IMG/VR virus record: IMGVR_UViG_3300020456_000177
Span: 1 to 64,000 of that record
Origin: a virus
Reading direction: 5' to 3' (one strand)
DNA length: 64,000 nt
In this document: piece by piece, positions 1-8,807 of the stretch
Position numbering within the stretch: position 1 is the stretch's first letter
How the letters are laid out: each line of letters opens with the position of its first letter
Position numbers and translations under genes: made by a program
Notes under the pieces: generated by a model
Database searches by the model: none
Told to the model about the DNA's origin: nothing
Seen by the model: only the letters and a program-made list of their open reading frames with translations

Positions 1-1
1 T

Positions 2-946
2 TCATTTGAATTCACACTCCACCATAATTTCAGTTAATGCTGCTAGGAGATTGATCTCCTGATCTGCTACGAATGCAATTTGATACTGATACTTAGCAAT
101 AATGAGGACAGCAGCAGCAATGCTAGGACCCTCAAGGGTGCCATAAAGAGCATCATACACACGGCGCAGAAGTACACTAGGATCATTATCCAAGTTATCG
201 ACCACCCACTTGCGGACTTCAGCAAACTTTTTAGTCTTGAGATTTTTGATGAGATCATTTACAGATACGTCAGAGAACGTTGCAAGAATGGCAGCATCGA
301 TCTTGCCACCTACAGAATACCGTTGACACTCATTGAGAACTCTCCTCCAATCAGGAAAGTGTTTGTTGATCAGAGTCGCAAGAACTTTCGGATCAGCCTC
401 AACCCCCTCATTGTCCAGGATACTGTTAAGTCGTTTGAAGAAAGCAGCAGCGATTGTGGGTTTGTGCTTTCCATTGATTCCAAATTCAACAACGGCGCAT
501 CTTGAGTGGAGGGGCTCGATGATTTTGTTCTTGAAGTTGCAGGTGAAGATGAATCGGCAGTTGTTATAAAATGCCTCAATATTCGCCCGTAGGAGGAGTT
601 GTACGTCGTGGGTCGTGTTGTCAGCTTCGTCAATAATGATGACTTTGTGTTTTGCATCTGCAGAAAGTGATACGGTCGAAGCAAAGTTCTTTGCTTGATT
701 TCGCACCGTGTCAAGAAATCGTCCTTCATCGGATCCGTTAATAATAATGTAGTCGCATTTTAGTTGTTCACACAGTGCTCTAGCAATGGTAGTTTTACCA
801 ATGCCAGGAGGACCAGACAAGAGGAGATTAGGAATCTCACCCTTATCTAGGAACTGCTGAAATGTTAGTTTTGTTTCCTCAGGGAGGATACAGTCTTCAA
901 TAGTTTTGGGTCGATATTTTTCAACCCAAAGGAATTCATCACGCAT
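2..946 (-). CDS. 44: Clamp loader large subunit (gp44)
   Basis: ATPase subunit of the sliding-clamp loader that opens and places gp45 on primed DNA. The 314-aa product (T4 gp44 is 319 aa) has an AAA+ core: Walker A GPPGIGKTT near residue 47, Walker B IIIDEAD near residue 105, and the HSRC arginine-finger/sensor segment near residue 150. I chose the ATG at 946 over a TTG six bases upstream because it begins MRDEFLWVEKYRPK, as in related clamp loaders. It starts 3 nt after the gp45 stop, so the two are translationally linked. The small loader subunit gp62 is not in the window. By T4 order (45-44-62) it should lie just beyond position 1. Confidence 0.95.
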   Translation of the reverse strand: MRDEFLWVEKYRPKTIEDCILPEETKLTFQQFLDKGEIPNLLLSGPPGIGKTTIARALCEQLKCDYIIINGSDEGRFLDTVRNQAKNFASTVSLSADAKHKVIIIDEADNTTHDVQLLLRANIEAFYNNCRFIFTCNFKNKIIEPLHSRCAVVEFGINGKHKPTIAAAFFKRLNSILDNEGVEADPKVLATLINKHFPDWRRVLNECQRYSVGGKIDAAILATFSDVSVNDLIKNLKTKKFAEVRKWVVDNLDNDPSVLLRRVYDALYGTLEGPSIAAAVLIIAKYQYQIAFVADQEINLLAALTEIMVECEFK

Positions 947-948
947 TA

Positions 949-1614
949 TCAACCAAAGGTAGAGTCAGGTTCCAGAGCAATATAATAATCGAGATTGAAA
1001 GAAGTATTGGTAAACTTAGACAGAAGTTTACTTGAGATCACAACATCATAGGAACCAGGAACAATCTTGATGTTCTCAACCTTGAAGTTGAAAGTAAACT
1101 CTTTCTCAGTCTCACCAACAACAATCTCGAACTGGTTAGAGTTATCGTTCTTCTTATCACGAACAACCAGTTTGATCACACCTGCCTCACCAAGAACGGC
1201 AAGATCAGGAAGTTGATAAACCTGTGCTGCTTTCAGCAGTTGATCCAGTTTGGTACTTTCCAGTTGGAAGTTGATGTCTGTAGAAGGCAAATTGATTGGC
1301 TTCTCAGGAGGTGCAACAATCACGTTAGGATCTGCAAAGGCAAACTTTGCACGGGTCCTACCTTCTTTGATGACCACATAGGAGTCATTGGTAAAATCCA
1401 GTTCAGGATTCTGAAGGAGAGACAGTCCGTTCAGGAATTGTCCCAGATCATAGATTGCAAACTCACGATCAAATTCTTCTGGAACATCTGCTTCAGCAAG
1501 GATGTTCTTCATCACACTGATAGTGCGAAGTTTAGACCCCTGCTTAATCAGAATGGATTGATTGATCGAAGAGAAGTTCTTCAGCAGAGTTAGGGTCTTA
1601 TCAGAAAGTTTCAT
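949..1614 (-). CDS. 45: Sliding clamp (gp45)
   Basis: Processivity clamp of the phage DNA polymerase, and in T4 also the mobile activator of late transcription together with gp55. The 221-aa product matches T4 gp45 in length (228 aa) and in its N-terminal pattern MKLSxxTxxLLKNF, in the central VVAPPEKPI segment and in the C-terminal ALEPDST. I chose the ATG at 1614 because T4 gp45 begins at the same MKLS. A TTG at 1641 would add nine residues. The start lies 14 nt inside the end of the preceding gene, so translation is probably coupled; no clear Shine-Dalgarno sequence is visible. Confidence 0.95.
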   Translation of the reverse strand: MKLSDKTLTLLKNFSSINQSILIKQGSKLRTISVMKNILAEADVPEEFDREFAIYDLGQFLNGLSLLQNPELDFTNDSYVVIKEGRTRAKFAFADPNVIVAPPEKPINLPSTDINFQLESTKLDQLLKAAQVYQLPDLAVLGEAGVIKLVVRDKKNDNSNQFEIVVGETEKEFTFNFKVENIKIVPGSYDVVISSKLLSKFTNTSFNLDYYIALEPDSTFG

Positions 1615-2059
1615 AGGGGGTCGAAGTTTCACTGTTTTCAAGGGAGAAATGATAAAGCAGAATTGCGTAGTGAATAATTTTCATGATATCCATTCTAGCA
1701 GTCCCCTTCTTATCATAACGAGAGGCATACTTGAGGATATTACTGCGGCAGAATGCTTCAGCATCACCGACAGACTCAATAAGATCTAAGGTTTGAATCT
1801 TAGATGAATAGTGTGCATTATAGGTACGGGAGATGTATTCTTCAATCTCCTTGATTGTTTTATCTTCACCATACTTCCAATTACTTGGAGGTTGCTTTGT
1901 CGGTTTGATTGCGTAATCTTTAGCAGGTTTGATGTTCAAGTCATATGAGTTCATCTCCTGCAGATACTTTTCATACCGATCGTCAAGATCTTTCCAGATC
2001 TTCTCTTCAGGTTCAAGTGATTCCATAGCGTCGTAAAGTAGAGACCAGGCATTGATCAT
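1601..2059 (-). CDS. DUF3310-like protein
   Basis: A 152-aa protein whose C-terminal half (about residues 75-140) carries the DUF3310 pattern: a Y-x-x-HY start, then an LDLIES helix, a KYASRYDKKG motif and a final helix. This domain recurs in tailed phages, where it is sometimes labelled a nucleotide kinase without proof. The N-terminal half is charged and helical. Position could suggest the small clamp loader gp62, but the KYxxRxxKKG signature fits DUF3310 and not gp62. The ATG at 2059 has a good GGAGG nine bases upstream. The end overlaps gp45 by 14 nt. Its role is unknown; nucleotide metabolism or replication is inferred from position only. Confidence 0.7.
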   Translation of the reverse strand: MINAWSLLYDAMESLEPEEKIWKDLDDRYEKYLQEMNSYDLNIKPAKDYAIKPTKQPPSNWKYGEDKTIKEIEEYISRTYNAHYSSKIQTLDLIESVGDAEAFCRSNILKYASRYDKKGTARMDIMKIIHYAILLYHFSLENSETSTPYETF

Positions 2060-2065
2060 ATTATA

Positions 2066-3139
2066 TCATTCCTCCACGTTGCAGTCAACAACATTCACAT
2101 CAGCATCGACTGCTTCATACAAACTCATGAAGGCACTCTTGGTATCATCATCGAAACGATTCAAACCAAGATTGATTGCCTTTGCTTTGTCTTCAAAGAT
2201 ATTGAAAGCATTGATGATGTGAACCAATCGACGGGTGCTGATAACCTCATCAACACCACCTTCCTTGAAAGTCTTACGGATGATATCAGCCCAGTCTGCC
2301 AAACGTTTGCAGAAGAGGGTATCATCACACAGTTTATTCAAGATACGTGTCTCAATGGCAGCACTAGGATACTCTTGCTCCAGGGTGATGCAGAACCTCT
2401 CTAGAAAGGCTTCGTTGAGCACGTTAGTACCGATGAATCGTCCGTCGTCGGATCCTTTTCCCTTAGTATTTGCGGTGGCGAATACTTGGAAACCCTCCTT
2501 GGCTTTAACGACTCGGCCAATTTTCTTGAGAAAAACTCCTTTTCCCTCAAGGATTGACTGAAGGCAGAGGATTTTGTTACTTGCAAGGTCGATTTCATCG
2601 AGCAATAGTACGGCACCTCGTTCAAGGGCTTCAATGACTGGTCCATTGTGCCAGACGGTTTCACCATTAACAAGGCGGAACCCGCCAATAAGATCATCTT
2701 CATCAGTTTCGATGGTAATGTTTACACGGATGAGTTCTCGTTCGGTTTGAGCACAAGCTTGCTCAACACAGAACGTTTTACCGTTTCCAGACAGTCCAGT
2801 AATGAACGTCGGATAGAACATCCCAGATTGAATGATCTTTTTAATATCACCGAAGTTACCAAAGCGGACGAAGGTATCACTTTTTTCTGGAATAAGATTA
2901 GTTTCAAATGCAGGTGTAGCAGCAGGTGCTTCATATGACTGCTCAAGTTGTTCCTTGACAGTCAGATCCCACTTGCCACGTCCTACCTTGTACTGTTCCA
3001 GTTTCTTGGAAACAGTAGGATATGTGGTGCCATTCATTGCACACCAGGCACGGATATCAGCACCAGTCACTTGATCACCATACAGGTTCTGAAGTGAAGT
3101 GCGAATGTATTCAACCGAAAGAGACATGATGTGTTTCAT
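2066..3139 (-). CDS. cobS: CobS-like MoxR-family AAA+ ATPase
   Basis: A 357-aa AAA+ ATPase like the phage CobS proteins common in marine T4-like cyanophages. The N-terminal ~65 residues look like a small HTH/CobS-N module (VTGADIRAWCAMNGTTYPTV). Walker A GLSGNGKTF lies near residue 117, Walker B VLLLDEID near residue 177, followed by the sensor FATANTKGKG. In bacteria CobS works with the VWA protein CobT and with CobN to insert cobalt into the cobalamin ring. Here a VWA protein is encoded just upstream (3444-5537), but no CobN is visible. Cobalt chelation is therefore an inference, and a general MoxR/VWA remodelling role is possible. An alternative start is the ATG at 3127 (MSLSVEYI). Confidence 0.85.
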   Translation of the reverse strand: MKHIMSLSVEYIRTSLQNLYGDQVTGADIRAWCAMNGTTYPTVSKKLEQYKVGRGKWDLTVKEQLEQSYEAPAATPAFETNLIPEKSDTFVRFGNFGDIKKIIQSGMFYPTFITGLSGNGKTFCVEQACAQTERELIRVNITIETDEDDLIGGFRLVNGETVWHNGPVIEALERGAVLLLDEIDLASNKILCLQSILEGKGVFLKKIGRVVKAKEGFQVFATANTKGKGSDDGRFIGTNVLNEAFLERFCITLEQEYPSAAIETRILNKLCDDTLFCKRLADWADIIRKTFKEGGVDEVISTRRLVHIINAFNIFEDKAKAINLGLNRFDDDTKSAFMSLYEAVDADVNVVDCNVEE

Positions 3140-3205
3140 CTGTATGCATACATTATACGATGAAAACCATATCTATATCTATGTTGGTAGACAGTTGGTT
3201 GGTTG

Positions 3206-3400
3206 TCACATCTCCCTGAATTTATAATCAAGGATGATGCGATACAGATTGTCCTTCAACAGGAAAAGATGCTCCTGCTCTAAAGGATTGCCACCAGCCC
3301 ACATTTCTATGTGCTTATTGACACTCAGATAGAGCAAGTAAACATCTTCTATCGCAAACTCAACCTTATATACGTCTATTGGTTGGTCCTCTTCAGACAT
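3206..3400 (-). CDS. Hypothetical 64-aa protein
   Basis: A small acidic protein starting MSEEDQPIDVYK and ending LYRIILDYKFREM, predicted mainly helical with no membrane segment. I do not recognise a family. It sits between the VWA protein and the CobS-like ATPase. The open frame extends upstream to a TTG at 3451 that would overlap the VWA stop codon. I prefer the internal ATG at 3400, but neither has a clear Shine-Dalgarno, so the start is uncertain. Position suggests co-expression with the CobS/VWA pair. Confidence 0.55.
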   Translation of the reverse strand: MSEEDQPIDVYKVEFAIEDVYLLYLSVNKHIEMWAGGNPLEQEHLFLLKDNLYRIILDYKFREM

Positions 3401-3443
3401 AAGAATGATGTCTTTGTATGGTACTATGTAGCCCCACAAACAA

Positions 3444-5537
3444 TTAGGCAATCAGTTTTATAAACTCATTTAGAACCTTTTTGTTTACTTTTTTAGATGC
3501 TAGAGACTTGCGAAATGCACTCTTGATCTGGGATTTGGTGGCATCTTCCTTTACATCAAAGTCAGTGTCTGCCTGCAAACTATTAGAAAGCAATAAGAAA
3601 TACTTATCGTATCCAGTATTGTCAATGGCAACACTCTTTTCCTTTGTCAGGACATCAATATATGGTTGGAACTTGGCAACGTTGTATCGACTGTATCCAC
3701 GAATCATGCGTGAGCAATCACCCTTGGAACCAACACGGATACCCATGAAGTTAACGTTGGGGAAGTTTGCTTTGAGATTGTGCAACAGAGCAGCAGTAAA
3801 CTCCCACTCAGTCTCTCCCATATGCTTGATATATCCAATCTTACGATCCCTAAGGAAAGTCTTATCAGGAACCCATGAACGACATCCCCACCGTCCATCA
3901 TCATTTACATTTTTGTAAGACACCCAAACTGTATTATACAAAGGTGCTGCTTCACCATCTGTGAGAATAACTACATTCACATTCTGCAGATTGTACTTCT
4001 TAGTAAAAGTAGGAAGGATTTGATGCAGAGTAACAAGAGTTTCATTCAATGGTGTACCACTGAGTCCAAACAGAGGGGGAGCATTATACATGGCATAAAG
4101 ATTATCAGCCCTACCGAAAGAACACACAACCCTCCACAGATTCAAAAGTTGCTTTTCAGACTCTTTACTATTGACACTGCTGGTAAGCATGTGGAACAAT
4201 CCAAAATACTCACTGATGTGAAATACATTATCCTGTTGCTTATATGGTTTGGGATGCGTCTCATCCCACTTGTTCTCAGACGTAAAAGCATATACATCAT
4301 AAGGAATACCAACCTTACGGCAGAACCAAACAAGGTTGTACAGTTGCTTGATAGTATCAAACAAACACTCAACCATAGATCCACTCCAGTCAAGAATGAA
4401 CAGAAGTCCATGGTTCTTGCCACTAGGAACAACACTCACACGTTTGAATAGATCTTCATTGTATTTGTAACTGTGAAGTTTGATGCAATCAAGAACACCA
4501 GTGCGACTGGTTGTGGATCGCAAATACTCATCTGCAGACTTCTTACATTCAAACTCCTTTACCAGGTAGTTGACTTCTTTCCGTGCAGATTCTTTAAACT
4601 CACGATATTTTTTATCAACTGCATCAAAACAATCCGTATCCTCATACAGTTGCCAATGCTGATCTGCCATAGAGTGAGTTTTTTCGTTGTCGATGATGAT
4701 GTGATCTAGATCAACCTCTGGACGAGTCAGATACAGGTTCTCCCTACCAAACATATCATTGTTTGCCAACTCGGCAAGTTTCTTATCAAAAGATTCCTGA
4801 GTTGAAGGAATCTCTTCATCCATCTCATAGCTGGGTGTGTCTAGATCAGCATCTTTAAATCCACTATCATTCTCATCATCATGCTCAAACTCTTCAACGT
4901 CACCGTCTTCAGGTTGAGCATTCTCATCAATCAAACCTTCAGCACCATCAGTACCTTCTTTAGGATATGCCTGATCAATCTGACTAGGTATATGCAGATC
5001 GTTATTGTTTACATAATCATACAGAACCTTAGCAGCAGCAACTGCTTCTTCAAAAGTCTCAGCATCACCAACGAGATTGACAATCACCATCTCAGGTGGA
5101 GTGAACCTCACGTTGAGGAAACTACCAACCTTGAAATATAGATTGATCTTGTCGGCAAGATTCATTGTATTGACATTCTTACCCTCAGTGGCAAAGAAGT
5201 CCATCTCATTGAGTTCTTTGTACCCACGAAAGAATGATCGAGGAATACCAGGATATTTACGTTTCATCAACTTCTCTACCCTCACATCTTCTGTGATGTT
5301 TACAAAAGACTTGCTGACTTCAACATCGAAATCAGTGTTGGGTGTGAACAATGCATGAGCAACCTCATGTGCCACCAGCATGTCATATACAGACTCTGAA
5401 GCATCTTGCCAGATAGGAAGAGTCAAGAGACGACGATTGACATCGAACGATGCCGTCTCAACCTTCTTATGCTCAATGATTAGATCTTCAGTAGCAAGCA
5501 GCTTCGCAAGTTGTCCCTTGATTTCTTCGAATGACAT
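3444..5537 (-). CDS. CobT-like VWA protein with HEXXH motif
   Basis: A 697-aa protein with two recognisable parts. Residues about 50-95 hold HEVAHALF followed by an N-x-x-EDVRVE segment, the zinc-peptidase-like and EDxRxE pattern seen at the front of CobT/NorD-type VWA proteins. Residues about 190-245 are highly acidic (a linker). A C-terminal von Willebrand A domain carries the MIDAS residues: DWSGS near 382, the SGTPLNE threonine near 495 and the LTDGE aspartate near 524. MoxR-family ATPases and VWA proteins usually work as pairs, and the CobS-like ATPase follows almost directly. Whether the HEXXH site is an active peptidase or a metal-binding relic cannot be told from sequence. ATG at 5537. 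Confidence 0.8.
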   Translation of the reverse strand: MSFEEIKGQLAKLLATEDLIIEHKKVETASFDVNRRLLTLPIWQDASESVYDMLVAHEVAHALFTPNTDFDVEVSKSFVNITEDVRVEKLMKRKYPGIPRSFFRGYKELNEMDFFATEGKNVNTMNLADKINLYFKVGSFLNVRFTPPEMVIVNLVGDAETFEEAVAAAKVLYDYVNNNDLHIPSQIDQAYPKEGTDGAEGLIDENAQPEDGDVEEFEHDDENDSGFKDADLDTPSYEMDEEIPSTQESFDKKLAELANNDMFGRENLYLTRPEVDLDHIIIDNEKTHSMADQHWQLYEDTDCFDAVDKKYREFKESARKEVNYLVKEFECKKSADEYLRSTTSRTGVLDCIKLHSYKYNEDLFKRVSVVPSGKNHGLLFILDWSGSMVECLFDTIKQLYNLVWFCRKVGIPYDVYAFTSENKWDETHPKPYKQQDNVFHISEYFGLFHMLTSSVNSKESEKQLLNLWRVVCSFGRADNLYAMYNAPPLFGLSGTPLNETLVTLHQILPTFTKKYNLQNVNVVILTDGEAAPLYNTVWVSYKNVNDDGRWGCRSWVPDKTFLRDRKIGYIKHMGETEWEFTAALLHNLKANFPNVNFMGIRVGSKGDCSRMIRGYSRYNVAKFQPYIDVLTKEKSVAIDNTGYDKYFLLLSNSLQADTDFDVKEDATKSQIKSAFRKSLASKKVNKKVLNEFIKLIA

Positions 5538-5558
5538 GACGTGCTTTCGTATGTGCCT

Positions 5559-5590
5559 ATTATAATACCCCCAGCAAGTGCCAGGGGTAT
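5559..5590 (-). promoter_or_regulatory. Possible -10 element and small hairpin before the VWA gene
   Basis: On the minus strand a TATAAT occurs at 5564-5559, 22 bases before the VWA start. Just upstream lies a 7-bp inverted repeat (ATACCCC at 5565-5571 with GGGGTAT at 5584-5590, 12-nt loop). No good -35 is present at the right distance, so this is a weak promoter candidate, perhaps one needing an activator. Confidence 0.3.
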
Positions 5591-5601
5591 GAGTGGACAG
5601 A

Positions 5602-5799
5602 TCAAAAACCGGTTCCTGATTTTGGTTTGTCTAGGATTTCAATATGTGAAAGGAATGGATTCTTCTGAAACCAGATTCCTTGTGCTTGATCGTATGCTTC
5701 TACTTTGATTGCTTCACCATTGCTAGCAACCACCTTGTAGTGGTGCCTATCATATGGTTTATTAGATGTTTGTGTGTAGAACAGAGGAAGTCCTGTCAT
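5602..5799 (-). CDS. Hypothetical 65-aa protein
   Basis: A short protein beginning MTGLPLFYTQTSNKPYDRHHYKV and rich in aromatic residues. I believe this type recurs next to gp46 in marine T4-like phages, but I know no function. Its ATG overlaps the gp46 stop (5796), so it is translated with gp46 as part of the recombination operon. It contains no signal peptide or membrane segment. Confidence 0.7.
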   Translation of the reverse strand: MTGLPLFYTQTSNKPYDRHHYKVVASNGEAIKVEAYDQAQGIWFQKNPFLSHIEILDKPKSGTGF

Positions 5800-7508
5800 G
5801 ACAAGAGTTTACTAAAACCTTTTACCTTGTCAAATTTTAGCACATTTTCGAACTTATCCAAGAGTTCTGTCTTGTGACTGATGACAAAGATGTTAGCACC
5901 TTTGATGACATACCGGATGATCTTCAGGAATTCGTCTGTACCGAATCCATCCAGTGAACTATCAAACACCTCATCCATGATCAGGAGATTAGTGTTTGCA
6001 GAATTTTTAAACCTTGCAACCTCTCTCCATGTAAAGAGAAGGGCCAAATCAATTCGCATTTTTTCACCTTCACTAAATGAAGAATATGAGAACTTGTCAT
6101 GAATCGGAGATTGGATAGTCTCAACAAATTCTTCATCTAGTTTGAAGTTGATGTAGAAATCCATCAACTGAAGATAACGATTTACCTGCTGATTGATCAG
6201 GGGGAGATACTTCTTGATAATTTTTGTTTTTACTCCACCATCCTTCAGGAGATTATGTGCGAAATTTTGATAATTGATCTCTTGCTTTTTCTTCGCAAGC
6301 TGATCAAATAGTGATTGTAGCCCTTCCCTTAAATGTTCTAGTTTCTCATGTTCAGCAGATCGGTTTTGTAACTGATCGGTAACAACTTGAACTTCCGATT
6401 GTAGATCTCTTGACTGTCTTTGCAGCCCAGATATTCTAGTATTGTTCTGAGAAATGTCATGTGATAGGGATGTAATCTCCTTAGTAAGTTTGGTGAAGAG
6501 AAGCTCTCGATTTTCTTCCTCCTTTATCGACTCCTCCAGTTGTTTAAAACCTTCTTGGAGTTCCTGTAACTTAGATTGAGCTTCACTAATTCTATCTAGG
6601 CGAAAGTCTTCTTCAATATCCTGCTGACAGGTGGGACAAACCGTATTAGTTTCAAAGAACCCTTTATGTTCTGTAAGGGTTGATACTTTATTAGAGATTG
6701 CACCACGCAATGTACCCAACTTACGAAGTTTTTTAGTGGCACCATTGAAAGATTCAACATCTTTGGTCTTACCATCAATCTTCTTATTCAGATCTCTATT
6801 CTTCAAAGACAGTTCATCAATCTCAAGATCAATCGTCTTGATCTTTGCATACTTCTGATTGATGACTTCCATTCCACGTTCTTCTAGATTCTCAATGAAG
6901 TCTTCTTGCATCTGCACTTTATCTTTGGCAGCATTCTTTTTGACATCAAGAGATCTAATAACTTCTTTATTCTGACGAATGTCTTCTTTGATCAGATTAT
7001 TCATTGCAGAGAACACACGAATATCAAGCAAGTCCTCAATCACCTCACGTCGGTGAGTTGATGTCAGTTGCATGAAAGGAGTGAACCCAGCAGATCCAAG
7101 AATCACAATCTGAGTAAATGACTTATAGTTCAGTTTGAGAATATGCTCTTCTAGGATCTTCTGATTAGCACGATCGTCTGCTTCCTTGTGAAGCATCTCA
7201 CCATTGACAATAATATCAAATACGTTTGGTTTGATACCACGTCGTACAGTGTATTGTCTACTGCCAACTTTGAAATCAATCTCAACCACACAGTTCTTCT
7301 CATTGACAGAGTTGATCAACTGTGGTTTGTTGATCTTACGATATGGTTTGTTGAACAAAACAAAGCACAGTGCATCCAGAATAGTGGACTTACCAGCACC
7401 ATTGCTACCAACAATTAGATTGGTTTCATTCTCAACGAAAGAAATTGTAGTTGGCACATCACCTGTGCTCAAAAAATTCTTCCAAGTAATTTTTTCAAAC
7501 AGAATCAT
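5796..7508 (-). CDS. 46: Recombination endonuclease subunit (gp46, Rad50-like)
   Basis: A 570-aa SMC/Rad50-type ATPase that with gp47 forms the end-resection nuclease needed for recombination-dependent replication and host DNA breakdown. Walker A GSNGAGKST lies near residue 34. A long coiled coil runs from about 165 to 430, with a zinc hook CPTC near 294. The ABC signature SFSEGE lies near 478 and Walker B LLIMDEV near 507. T4 gp46 is 560 aa. The start overlaps the upstream DUF3110 gene by 14 nt and gp47 lies one gene further upstream. Confidence 0.96.
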   Translation of the reverse strand: MILFEKITWKNFLSTGDVPTTISFVENETNLIVGSNGAGKSTILDALCFVLFNKPYRKINKPQLINSVNEKNCVVEIDFKVGSRQYTVRRGIKPNVFDIIVNGEMLHKEADDRANQKILEEHILKLNYKSFTQIVILGSAGFTPFMQLTSTHRREVIEDLLDIRVFSAMNNLIKEDIRQNKEVIRSLDVKKNAAKDKVQMQEDFIENLEERGMEVINQKYAKIKTIDLEIDELSLKNRDLNKKIDGKTKDVESFNGATKKLRKLGTLRGAISNKVSTLTEHKGFFETNTVCPTCQQDIEEDFRLDRISEAQSKLQELQEGFKQLEESIKEEENRELLFTKLTKEITSLSHDISQNNTRISGLQRQSRDLQSEVQVVTDQLQNRSAEHEKLEHLREGLQSLFDQLAKKKQEINYQNFAHNLLKDGGVKTKIIKKYLPLINQQVNRYLQLMDFYINFKLDEEFVETIQSPIHDKFSYSSFSEGEKMRIDLALLFTWREVARFKNSANTNLLIMDEVFDSSLDGFGTDEFLKIIRYVIKGANIFVISHKTELLDKFENVLKFDKVKGFSKLLS

Positions 7509-7767
7509 CTTCTTGCTTTGGTGGAATCACAATGTCTTCAGACTTAATCACACAGTATTTGTAATTATAAGCGTCACATGCCTTCATGGCAAGCTCATCG
7601 TCTACTTCTACTACATTTAATTTCTTATGGTTCTCATCATTCTCCCAAAGTAGTCCCAAATATCTCTCAGCATCATCCTCTTCCTCAAACAGAAAAAGAA
7701 CATTCTCACCCCTTTCATCTACTACTGCGTAGGCTCCAGTTGCTGATTTTGATGCTAGCAAAAACAT
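7495..7767 (-). CDS. DUF3110-like protein
   Basis: A 90-aa acidic protein matching the DUF3110 pattern of cyanobacteria and their phages: an N-terminal strand, NVLFLFEEEDDAERYLGLL in the middle and a C-terminal CVIKSEDIVIPP stretch. The family has no known function. It is wedged between gp47 and gp46 with a TAATG stop/start overlap to gp47 at 7767 and a 14-nt overlap into gp46. It is therefore made together with the two nuclease subunits. The family's host range supports a cyanobacterial host. Confidence 0.75.
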   Translation of the reverse strand: MFLLASKSATGAYAVVDERGENVLFLFEEEDDAERYLGLLWENDENHKKLNVVEVDDELAMKACDAYNYKYCVIKSEDIVIPPKQEDDSV

Positions 7768-8807
7768 TATTCTACTTCACATGCCTCTCGATAGATTGAC
7801 TCAAACAAACCTTTGATAATATTCTTATCTAGTTCTGTTTCTGATTCATCAATGTATCGATTAAGAATAGACATGGTGTTCTCAGACTCTTCTACTTCAA
7901 AGTCTTCATTCTCTTCCAGTACAAAATTCTCAATAATTTTTACCTCTGTGGCAACACTGGTAATCTTGTCAATGAATTTTTCAAACTCTTTTGCATCTGA
8001 TTTCTGTCGAACAATCACCTTGCAGATTTTGTTCTGATATTCGGTAACATCAAAAAGTTGATGTGGTTGATCCTCATAGTAAATGTTGTAGAACATCCTA
8101 TTTGGATTATTAACTGGTGTGTGTTCTAGAGTCTCAGTATCAAAGATATGAAACCCTCTACAATCATTCACATCATTCCAGAACATCTCATAAGGATTGC
8201 CAAGATAGAATACCTTACCATCATCAGATCTAGTGTGATAGTGTCCAGAGAATACTTTCTTGAACTTCTGAATCAATCTGATATCATCTCTTGCCTCTTC
8301 CTGAACGTGTCCTCTGTGTGCTCTGAATCCGTTCAATTCAAGGTGACCCATGGCAATCTCTGCATCACTTGAATCAATGGCATTGTACGTCTCTTTACGA
8401 TTTTCATCGTTGATCCATGGCAAGAATAAAATCTTGCGTCCATCAATTACATGTTCGGCAGCAGAAGAAATACTGACGACGTTATCATACTCTCGTAATA
8501 GAAGACTGACAGTGTTAACCTCATTAGTGTTTTTGTAGTAGGCAGTGTGATTTCCCACAACAGTGTAAACGTCCACCCCAAGATCCCTAAGACGGTCATA
8601 ATAATTCGTCTTAGCCCAGTCCAGAGCCCAGAGATCAATTTGCCTACGGTGATCAAAAGTATCCCCGAGATCGAGAACACACTTGATAGATTCTCTCTCA
8701 AGAGTTGGGAAAAATACTTCATTGTAGAACTTTAAAAAGTATTCATGAAAAAACTTACTACCCTTTCTAGCACCAAAGTGTTGGTCAGTAATTATGGCAC
8801 ACTTCAT
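7767..8807 (-). CDS. 47: Recombination endonuclease subunit (gp47, Mre11-like)
   Basis: A 346-aa calcineurin-like phosphoesterase, partner of gp46. The metal-binding motifs are in order: DQHFG near residue 8, DLGDTFDHR near 46, VVGNHTAYY near 82, GHLELNG near 154 and SGHYHTR near 188. T4 gp47 is 339 aa. The acidic C-terminal half would contact gp46. Its ATG is 4 nt inside the gp55 stop (ATGA overlap), and its stop overlaps the DUF3110 start. Confidence 0.96.
   Translation of the reverse strand: MKCAIITDQHFGARKGSKFFHEYFLKFYNEVFFPTLERESIKCVLDLGDTFDHRRQIDLWALDWAKTNYYDRLRDLGVDVYTVVGNHTAYYKNTNEVNTVSLLLREYDNVVSISSAAEHVIDGRKILFLPWINDENRKETYNAIDSSDAEIAMGHLELNGFRAHRGHVQEEARDDIRLIQKFKKVFSGHYHTRSDDGKVFYLGNPYEMFWNDVNDCRGFHIFDTETLEHTPVNNPNRMFYNIYYEDQPHQLFDVTEYQNKICKVIVRQKSDAKEFEKFIDKITSVATEVKIIENFVLEENEDFEVEESENTMSILNRYIDESETELDKNIIKGLFESIYREACEVE

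Noticed and set aside
1601-2059. Call as small clamp loader gp62
   Set aside because: Position is suggestive, but the C-terminal motif is DUF3310-like and T4 order places gp62 after gp44, outside the window.
3152-3157. TATAAT before the CobS-like gene as a promoter
   Set aside because: No -35 at 15-19 bp and no extended -10, so it is too weak to annotate.
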